Shown in pieces: positions 57,077 to 64,000 of a DNA stretch of 64,000 nt. A program made the translations under genes and the position numbers. The number at the start of each line of letters is the position of its first letter. Position 1 is the stretch's first letter. The stretch lies in assembly GCF_026125785.1 (NCBI RefSeq), contig NZ_JAHCKL010000006.1:124001-188000 (forward strand), given 5' to 3'. Below the pieces are notes generated by a model. The model was not told where the DNA came from. It was given only the letters and a program-made list of their open reading frames with translations, and did no database searches. The stretch is from Hydrogenophaga sp. GTDB taxonomy: Bacteria; Pseudomonadota; Gammaproteobacteria; Burkholderiales; Burkholderiaceae_C.

Positions 57077-58018
57077 ATGCCTCCCGCCCGCCACCTGTTG
57101 ATTCCCTTTGCCGCCGGGCACCAGCTCCCGCGGCCCGAACGGGCAGACGACGAGCTGCCCCACCTGGCCGAGTTGCTGCGCCGCCTGCGGCCGCAGGCGC
57201 AGACGGTCTGCGAACCCGATTCGCCCGCCATGCCCTACGAACAGGTCCTCGCCGGACTGCTCGGTCTGCCAGCCGAGCCGGGCCGCACCCCATGGGCCGC
57301 CTTTGAAACCCGCACCACCGGCCTGCCTTGCGGCTGGGTCAAACCCTGTCATCTGCAGGTGGGCGCCGATCAGGTGCGCCTGGGCGACACCGCCCTGCTG
57401 GCGCTGGAAGAGGCCGATTCCCGGGCCCTGCTGGAAGCGGCCGCGCCCTACTTTGCGGAGGACGGCATGCGGCTGAGTTACATGAACCCCACGGCCTGGC
57501 TGGCCACGGGCGAGCCGCTGCGCGACCTGCTCACCTGGTCCACCGAGCGCCTCGCGGGGCGCCAGCTCGCCCCAGACGTCCTGCGCTTCAACGGCAGCCG
57601 CTTCGCCGCGCTCTGGCGCCGCCTGCAAAACGAGATGCAGATGCTGTTCTATACCCACCGCGTCAACGACGAGCGGGCCCAGCGCGGGCAATTGCCGGTC
57701 AATGCGATCTGGCTCAGCGGCGCCGGAGAACTGGCGACCCTGCCCGCGCCCGCGCCACACGTCGTGGTGGACAACCGCCTCTGCGACAGCGCGCTGGCGC
57801 TCGATGCCACCGCCTACCGCCAAGCCTGGCAAACGGTGGACGCGGACAGTTGCTCCCAGCTCCTGCAGGACTGCCGCGCGGGACAGCCCGTGCGGCTGAC
57901 ACTCGCGGGCGAACGCAGCGCCATCACCTATGCACCGCAGCCCGCCTCGCTGCGCGAGCGCCTGGGCGCTCTGTTCGGGGCGCGGCCATCCGTCGCTGCG
58001 GCGCTGGACGCGCTTTGA
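57077..58018 (+). CDS. Conserved hypothetical protein upstream of recJ (COG4255-like)
   Basis: 313 residues, no signal peptide or membrane segments. Found next to recJ in other betaproteobacteria and often annotated as a putative phosphoglycerate mutase, although I see no RHG or other mutase catalytic motif. Conserved-looking stretches are HLLIPFAAGHQLP, GWVKPCHLQVGADQVRL, LRFNGSRFAALWRRLQNEMQMLFY and LPVNAIWLSGAG. Divergent from lolC with 45 bases between start codons. RecJ follows after 25 bases, so they are probably co-transcribed. Function unknown. Confidence 0.78.
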   Translation: MPPARHLLIPFAAGHQLPRPERADDELPHLAELLRRLRPQAQTVCEPDSPAMPYEQVLAGLLGLPAEPGRTPWAAFETRTTGLPCGWVKPCHLQVGADQVRLGDTALLALEEADSRALLEAAAPYFAEDGMRLSYMNPTAWLATGEPLRDLLTWSTERLAGRQLAPDVLRFNGSRFAALWRRLQNEMQMLFYTHRVNDERAQRGQLPVNAIWLSGAGELATLPAPAPHVVVDNRLCDSALALDATAYRQAWQTVDADSCSQLLQDCRAGQPVRLTLAGERSAITYAPQPASLRERLGALFGARPSVAAALDAL

Positions 58019-58043
58019 CCCCTTTCGCAAGGATTTCCTGCCC

Positions 58044-59768
58044 ATGAAGATCATCACCCGCGACGTTCCGCCGCGCACCGCCTGGGCCCTGGAGCAAGGT
58101 GGGCTGCACCCGCTGCTGGCAAGGCTGTTCGCGGCACGCGGCATCACCAGCACGGACGAACTCGACGACGCGCTGGGCCGGCTGCTGCCGCCGTCACAGA
58201 TGCTGGGTGCACAAGCGGCCGCGAGCGCCCTCGCGGATGCCATGGCGGCGCAGCGCGCCGTCTGCATCGTGGCCGACTACGACTGCGACGGCGCCACCGC
58301 CTGCGCCGTCGGCCTGCGCGGCCTGCGCATGCTGGGCCTCGATCGCGTGAGCTACCTGGTGCCTGACCGGGTGAACGACGGGTATGGGCTGACGCCCGCC
58401 ATTGCCCGCCGCGTGAAGGCCTCTGGCGCGGAGGTGCTGATCACGGTGGACAACGGCATTGCCAGCGTGGAGGGCGTGCGCGCCGCACGCGAACTGGGGC
58501 TGCAGGTGATCGTGACCGACCACCACCTGCCGGCGATGAAGGATGGCGAGGTCACGCTGCCGCAGGACTGCATCATCGTCAACCCCAATCAGCCGGGCTG
58601 CACGTTCGAGAGCAAGTCCATCGCCGGGGTCGGCGTCATGTTCTATGTGCTGCTGGCCTTGCGCGCGGAGCTTCGCACGCGCGGCGTGTTCACGCCGCAG
58701 ACCCAGCCCCGGATCGACGCCCTCCTGCCCCTGGTTGCGCTCGGCACGGTCGCCGACGTGGTCCGGCTCGACGCCAACAACCGCCGCCTCGTCGCCCAGG
58801 GCCTCAAGCGCGTGCGGGCCGGGGCCATGCCGCCGGGCATGACGGCGCTGTTTGGCGTGGCCGCGCGCAAGCCGGCGGCGGCCACCGGCTTCGATTTCGG
58901 CTTCGCGCTCGGCCCGCGCCTGAACGCCGCCGGGCGCCTGGCCGACATGACGCTGGGCATCGAGTGCCTGACCACCGAGGATCCACAGCGCGCCGACGAA
59001 CTGGCGCGCACGCTCGACGGCATCAACCGCGAGCGCAAAGCCATCGAAGGCGACATGCGCGAGATGGCGCTGCAGATGGCCGAGGACATGTTCGATGACG
59101 CCGAGGAGCCACCGCCCGCGCTGGTGGTGTTCGACCCGGACTTCCACGAAGGCGTGGTCGGCATCGTGGCCTCGCGGCTCAAGGACAAGCTGCACCGCCC
59201 CACCTTCGTCTTCGCTGCCAGCGGCGCCGAGGGCAAGGAACATGAACTCAAGGGCTCGGGCCGTTCAATCGCAGGCTTTCACCTGAGGGATGCGCTGGAT
59301 CTGGTGGCCAAGCGGCACCCTGGCGTGCTGCTGCGCTTCGGTGGCCACGCCATGGCCGCCGGCTGCACCATCGAAGAAGAACACCTGGAGACCTTCGAGG
59401 CCGCGCTGCAGCAGGTCGCGCACGAGTGGCTGGACGCGGCCACGCTGCAGCGGCGCATCGAGGCCGACGGCCCGCTGGACCCGAAGTACCGGCGCCCGGA
59501 CCTGGTGGACACCCTGCACCGCGAGGTCTGGGGCCAGGGCTTCGCGCCGCCCGTGTTCTGCGAAGAGGTGCAGGTGGTCTCACAGCGCCTGGTGGGCGAG
59601 AAGCACCTGGCCTTGAAACTCAAGCACCAGGGCGAACCCGTCGATGGCATCTGGTTCGGCCACACGGACCCTCTGCCCCCTCAGGTGAAGATCGCCTTCC
59701 GCCTCGATGCGGACGAGTGGCAGGGCCAGCGCCGCGTGCGCTTCCTGGTCGAGGCGGCGGAGATCTGA
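58044..59768 (+). CDS. recJ: Single-stranded-DNA-specific exonuclease RecJ
   Basis: 574 residues, usual RecJ length. DHH-family motifs: VADYDCDGATA (residues 77-87; Asp78, Asp80, Asp82), TVDNG, VTDHH and the DHHA1 motif FGGHAMAAGCTI. C-terminal OB region ends IWFGHTDPLPPQVKIAFRLDADEWQG. Degrades 5' ssDNA ends in recombination and mismatch repair. GCAAGGAT lies before the ATG at 58044. Convergent with the response-regulator gene, 3 bases apart. Confidence 0.96.
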   Translation: MKIITRDVPPRTAWALEQGGLHPLLARLFAARGITSTDELDDALGRLLPPSQMLGAQAAASALADAMAAQRAVCIVADYDCDGATACAVGLRGLRMLGLDRVSYLVPDRVNDGYGLTPAIARRVKASGAEVLITVDNGIASVEGVRAARELGLQVIVTDHHLPAMKDGEVTLPQDCIIVNPNQPGCTFESKSIAGVGVMFYVLLALRAELRTRGVFTPQTQPRIDALLPLVALGTVADVVRLDANNRRLVAQGLKRVRAGAMPPGMTALFGVAARKPAAATGFDFGFALGPRLNAAGRLADMTLGIECLTTEDPQRADELARTLDGINRERKAIEGDMREMALQMAEDMFDDAEEPPPALVVFDPDFHEGVVGIVASRLKDKLHRPTFVFAASGAEGKEHELKGSGRSIAGFHLRDALDLVAKRHPGVLLRFGGHAMAAGCTIEEEHLETFEAALQQVAHEWLDAATLQRRIEADGPLDPKYRRPDLVDTLHREVWGQGFAPPVFCEEVQVVSQRLVGEKHLALKLKHQGEPVDGIWFGHTDPLPPQVKIAFRLDADEWQGQRRVRFLVEAAEI

Positions 59769-59771
59769 GCG

Positions 59772-60512
59772 TCAGCTCATCAAGGCTTCGCGCACCGCGG
59801 CCAGTTGGCGGCGCGACACCGCCAGGCGCTCCTCCACGCCGTCGAGCCGCACGGTCCAGCCCTCGCCCTCGACCGGGTCGTTGTGCTTCTCCACCGCGCG
59901 CACCGCGCGTCGCGAGACCAGGGCGTTGCGGTGCACCCGCACGAACAGGTGGGCATAGCGCTGCTCCAGGTCGCTGAGCGCGCCATCGTAGATGTGTTCC
60001 TTGTCGGCCGTGCGAACGGTGATGTACTTGAGTTCGGCCTTGAGGTAGATCACGTCGGCCAGCGCCACGCGTTCGCTGCGGCCGCGTTCCTGGATGATCA
60101 GGCTCTCGGGCAGGCTGGTATCGGCGGCGCCATCGGCGGCGCTGCGCTGACGCTGCACCTTCTGCAGTGCCTGCTGCAACCGTTCGCGCCGCACCGGCTT
60201 GGTGAGGTAGTCGGCGGCCTCCAGCTCGAAGGCATGCACCGCGTGCTCCGCGTAGGCCGTGACGAAGACCACGGCCGGCGGCTTGGCCATCTCGCGCAGG
60301 GTGCTGGCCAGAGCGATGCCGTCCACGCCCGGCATGTGGATGTCCAGCATCACCAGCTCGCACTGCGTGCGCTGTATCAGGTCCATCGCCTGCACCGCGT
60401 TGGAGGCCTCGCCCACCACGTCCGTGCGCGGCTCGGTGCACTCGGCCAGCAAGGCTCGCAGCCGCGAGCGGGCTGGTGCCTCATCGTCAACGATCAATAC
60501 CTTCAATGCCAT
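59772..60512 (-). CDS. algR: LytTR-family response regulator (AlgR-like)
   Basis: 246 residues. Receiver domain with Asp9/Asp10, phospho-acceptor Asp57 (MLDIHMPGVDG), Thr in VTAYAEHA and Lys in LTKP. C-terminal LytTR DNA-binding domain (about 140-243) with IYLKAELKYITVRTADKEH and FVRVHRNALVSRRAV. Operon with the kinase upstream (36 bases). The pair beside argH is the arrangement seen for algZ/algR in pseudomonads and relatives, where AlgR controls twitching, exopolysaccharide and virulence; the symbol rests on this synteny and family. Confidence 0.9.
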   Translation of the reverse strand: MALKVLIVDDEAPARSRLRALLAECTEPRTDVVGEASNAVQAMDLIQRTQCELVMLDIHMPGVDGIALASTLREMAKPPAVVFVTAYAEHAVHAFELEAADYLTKPVRRERLQQALQKVQRQRSAADGAADTSLPESLIIQERGRSERVALADVIYLKAELKYITVRTADKEHIYDGALSDLEQRYAHLFVRVHRNALVSRRAVRAVEKHNDPVEGEGWTVRLDGVEERLAVSRRQLAAVREALMS

Positions 60513-60548
60513 GTCAAGCTCCGTTCCCAGATCCCGTTCAAGTCACGC

Positions 60549-61610
60549 TTATACCGGTATTTCGAGTCGGGCCTGAAACACGCCGTTGACCAGCGCGCTC
60601 TGGAAGCGGCCCTGCACGTCGTGCAACAGGTTCAGGCGCTGGCGCACGTTGTCCAGCGCGAGGCCATTGCCGCGCCGGCCGCTGCCAGCCGGCACGGTGT
60701 TCGTCACCTTGATCACCACCACCCCGCCACGGCGCTGGGTGCTGATGCGCACCACGGCCCCCACCGGGCTGGGTTCCACGCCGTGCTTGACCGCATTTTC
60801 CACCAGGGGCTGCAGGATCAGCGGCGGCAGCTTGGCGCGGGAGGCCGTTTCGTCCACGCTCCATTCCACGCGCAGGCGTTCGCCAAAGCGCACCTGCTCG
60901 ATCGCGAGGTAGTGCTCGGCCAGTTCCAGTTCCTGCGACAGCGGCACCGACTCCTTGGCGTCGGCCAGCGCGTGGCGAAAGAGTTCGCTGAGGTCTTCGA
61001 GCAGGCTTTCGGCCTTGGCCGGTTCTTCGCGCACCAGCGCAATGGCGCTGTTGAGGGTGTTGAACAGAAAGTGCGGGCGGATGCGGGCCTGCAGTTCGGC
61101 CAGGCGGGCCGTGGTGCCAGCGGGCATGCGGGCGCGTGCCCGCCACATCAGCGCAGCCACCAGCACCGCCGAGACCAGCGCGCCAGCGGCCGCGCTTGCC
61201 ATCCAGGGCGCGAGGTCCGCCAGCCCCAGCAGCACCAGCAGGCCGCAGCCATAGACGCCGGCCACCGCGCCCAGGCCGGTGGCCGCGACCCACTGCGCGG
61301 GAAGGGGCAGCAGGCCAAGCTGGCGCTTGAGGCCGCACACGGTCAGCAACCAGGCCAGCACGGCCGGCAGGGATGCCCCGGTGAGGATGGCGGTCTGGGT
61401 CAGCCAGGCCACCACGGAGTGCGCCCCGAACATGGCCGCCACGGCGACGACGGCCTCCACGAAGAGCACGGCGCGCAAGACCGTGCCGACCTGGCAGGTA
61501 TCGAACACCTGGATGCGCGCGCGCACATGCTCGGGCATCTCCGCCAGCGGCCTGGCTCCGGCGGCATGGGCCAGCTCCTGGAAGCTCGATAAAATTCTGG
61601 AATCTTTCAT
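60549..61610 (-). CDS. algZ: LytS/AlgZ-family sensor histidine kinase
   Basis: 353 residues. Four membrane helices (about 44-62, 66-92, 107-131, 137-157) and no large periplasmic sensor. His180 lies in [12 protein letters not shown], the His_kinase box of LytS-type enzymes. ATP-binding domain has [14 protein letters not shown] (N box) and [13 protein letters not shown] (G box). Signals to the LytTR regulator. Divergent from argH with 147 bases between starts, in which I see no conserved operator. Confidence 0.9.
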   Translation of the reverse strand: MKDSRILSSFQELAHAAGARPLAEMPEHVRARIQVFDTCQVGTVLRAVLFVEAVVAVAAMFGAHSVVAWLTQTAILTGASLPAVLAWLLTVCGLKRQLGLLPLPAQWVAATGLGAVAGVYGCGLLVLLGLADLAPWMASAAAGALVSAVLVAALMWRARARMPAGTTARLAELQARIRPHFLFNTLNSAIALVREEPAKAESLLEDLSELFRHALADAKESVPLSQELELAEHYLAIEQVRFGERLRVEWSVDETASRAKLPPLILQPLVENAVKHGVEPSPVGAVVRISTQRRGGVVVIKVTNTVPAGSGRRGNGLALDNVRQRLNLLHDVQGRFQSALVNGVFQARLEIPV

Positions 61611-61757
61611 GGGAAGCGTTTGCGTCTTCGGGTCGGCCCAGGCACAGGCCCGCGCAGGTTCCGGCAGCGCCGCCGACCGGCCGCGGGCCCCGGCCCGGCA
61701 ACCCTTCCCTGGCGGACATCCGCTCCATCCTTTTCCCATCCCGTCGCTGGCAACACC

Positions 61758-63209
<1,452 letters not shown>

Positions 63210-63317
63210 ACCCGCCCGCGCCAGCGGATTCAAGAATCCACCGGGCCCGGCCGATAGGCAGAAACAACCCCCGACCGCCCCGGCGGCGGGCGCTCTGCGT
63301 GTCTGCCAGGAGGTCCC

Positions 63318-64000
63318 ATGTCCAACACCCTGTTGCTCTGTGCAGCGGCCGTGCCGCTGCTCGCCCTCGCCGTCTGGTGGCTGCGCCGCCCCTCTGCCCG
63401 GCCTGCCACCACGTCCGCCCCCATCGCCACCCGCAGCCAGCCCAGCCTGCGCGCCACGGCCCCCGTGGCCGCCGATGCGTCCGTACCTGGCCAGCGCCCG
63501 CTGCCGGCGATGCTGGCCGGTCTGGAGTGGCGCACCGAGGAACACATGGATCCCGCCAAGCGCGACAGGCTGCTCGGCGCCATCCACGACATCCCCCGCC
63601 CGCCAAACGCCCTGCAGCAACTGCTGTCGCCGGAGTTCATCGCCCAGGCCAGTTCCAGCACGCTGAGCGAAGTGGTGATGACGGAACCGCTGATCGCGGC
63701 CAAAGTGCTCGCGGCGGTCAACAGCCCGCTCTACGGGCTGCAGAAACCGGTGAGCGACATTGGCCAGGCCGTGACCTTCATGGGCATCCACCGCGTGCGC
63801 GCCATCTGCCTGCAATACATGCTGGCCGAGGCGTTTCCGACCAACCTGCCGGGAGCGCGCAAGACCTTCGACGCGCTCTGGCAGGCCAGTGCGATCGCCA
63901 GTGAAATCGCCTCGCGCCTGGACCGCGCGCTGCTGCAGCCGGGTGCCGCGGGCGCCCTGGCCACGCAGGTGGTGCTGGGCTTCGTCGGTCCGCTGGCCAC
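63318..64000 (+). CDS. Membrane-anchored HDOD-domain protein, truncated by the window edge
   Basis: 227 residues visible, frame still open at the last base. N-terminal anchor helix (LLLCAAAVPLLALAVWWL), a Pro/Ala/Ser-rich linker, then an HDOD domain from about residue 90: IPRPPNALQQLL, MTEPLIAAKVLAAVNSPLYG and FMGIHRVRAICLQYML are the conserved HDOD helices. AGGAGG is 7 bases upstream of the ATG. HDOD proteins are signalling proteins tied to cyclic-di-GMP, motility and stress. A C-terminal output domain may lie beyond the window. Confidence 0.87.
   Translation, partial: MSNTLLLCAAAVPLLALAVWWLRRPSARPATTSAPIATRSQPSLRATAPVAADASVPGQRPLPAMLAGLEWRTEEHMDPAKRDRLLGAIHDIPRPPNALQQLLSPEFIAQASSSTLSEVVMTEPLIAAKVLAAVNSPLYGLQKPVSDIGQAVTFMGIHRVRAICLQYMLAEAFPTNLPGARKTFDALWQASAIASEIASRLDRALLQPGAAGALATQVVLGFVGPLA

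Noticed and set aside
57077-58018. Phosphoglycerate mutase annotation for the protein upstream of recJ
   Set aside because: No RHG motif or metal-dependent mutase residues are visible, so the traditional label is not supported by the sequence.

Overview
The window is GC-rich bacterial chromosome whose gene content points to a betaproteobacterium, most likely a Comamonadaceae member of the Burkholderiales: Bug-type (TctC) periplasmic receptors, argH beside an algZ/algR-type two-component pair, many FCD-family GntR regulators, and abundant intergenic repeats. The genus cannot be fixed from the sequence alone. I found no rRNA, tRNA, CRISPR array, insertion sequence or phage gene.

Layout. 1-2.6 kb: a left-truncated O6-alkylguanine methyltransferase, a DMT exporter and an exported protein with ChaN/TraB-like motifs. 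2.6-42.2 kb: a large catabolic block. Going rightwards it holds a phthalate-dioxygenase-type Rieske oxygenase and reductase, a 3-ketosteroid-dehydrogenase-like flavoprotein, a flavin reductase fused to an FCD sensor domain, a thiolase-like/DUF35 pair, a NIPSNAP protein, FCD regulator 1, a second flavoprotein, a Bug receptor, a cupin, an amidohydrolase, FCD regulator 2, an internally duplicated protein of unknown function with a coupled membrane protein, an alpha-methylacyl-CoA racemase, two MFS transporters, a second thiolase-like/DUF35 pair resembling steroid side-chain aldolases, a cyclase-family hydrolase, two SDRs around an amidohydrolase, an acyl-CoA ligase, an SMP-30 lactonase, a third SDR, a Liv-type ABC importer with a permease-ATPase-ATPase fusion, FCD regulator 3, a second acyl-CoA ligase, a second Bug receptor and a tandem CoA-transferase. 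42.2-64 kb: ordinary chromosome (quinone oxidoreductase, DMT exporters, SDR, TctA/TctB, a GspE-type ATPase, a spermidine-synthase-like protein, MscS channel, DNA glycosylase, TatD, META lipoprotein, LolC/LolD, recJ, algR/algZ-like pair, argH and a right-truncated HDOD protein).

How the block may work together. Uptake (Liv ABC, two Bug receptors, MFS carriers) would feed CoA activation (two ligases, CoA-transferase). The racemase implies an alpha-methyl-branched acyl-CoA. Flavoprotein dehydrogenation, Rieske hydroxylation, SDR oxidation and aldol-type cleavage by the thiolase-like/DUF35 pairs would follow. No acyl-CoA dehydrogenase, enoyl-CoA hydratase or ring-cleavage dioxygenase is present, so the substrate is unknown; a branched, alicyclic or polycyclic carboxylate is my inference.

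The strongest unifying signal is a palindrome of the form AWTGG-N5-CCAWT (core TGG-N5-CCA), found at seven places in six promoter regions of the block and overlapping or adjoining recognisable promoter elements at several of them. It resembles operators of the FadR/PdhR branch of GntR regulators, so the three FCD regulators (and perhaps the FCD-fused flavin reductase) probably control one dispersed regulon.
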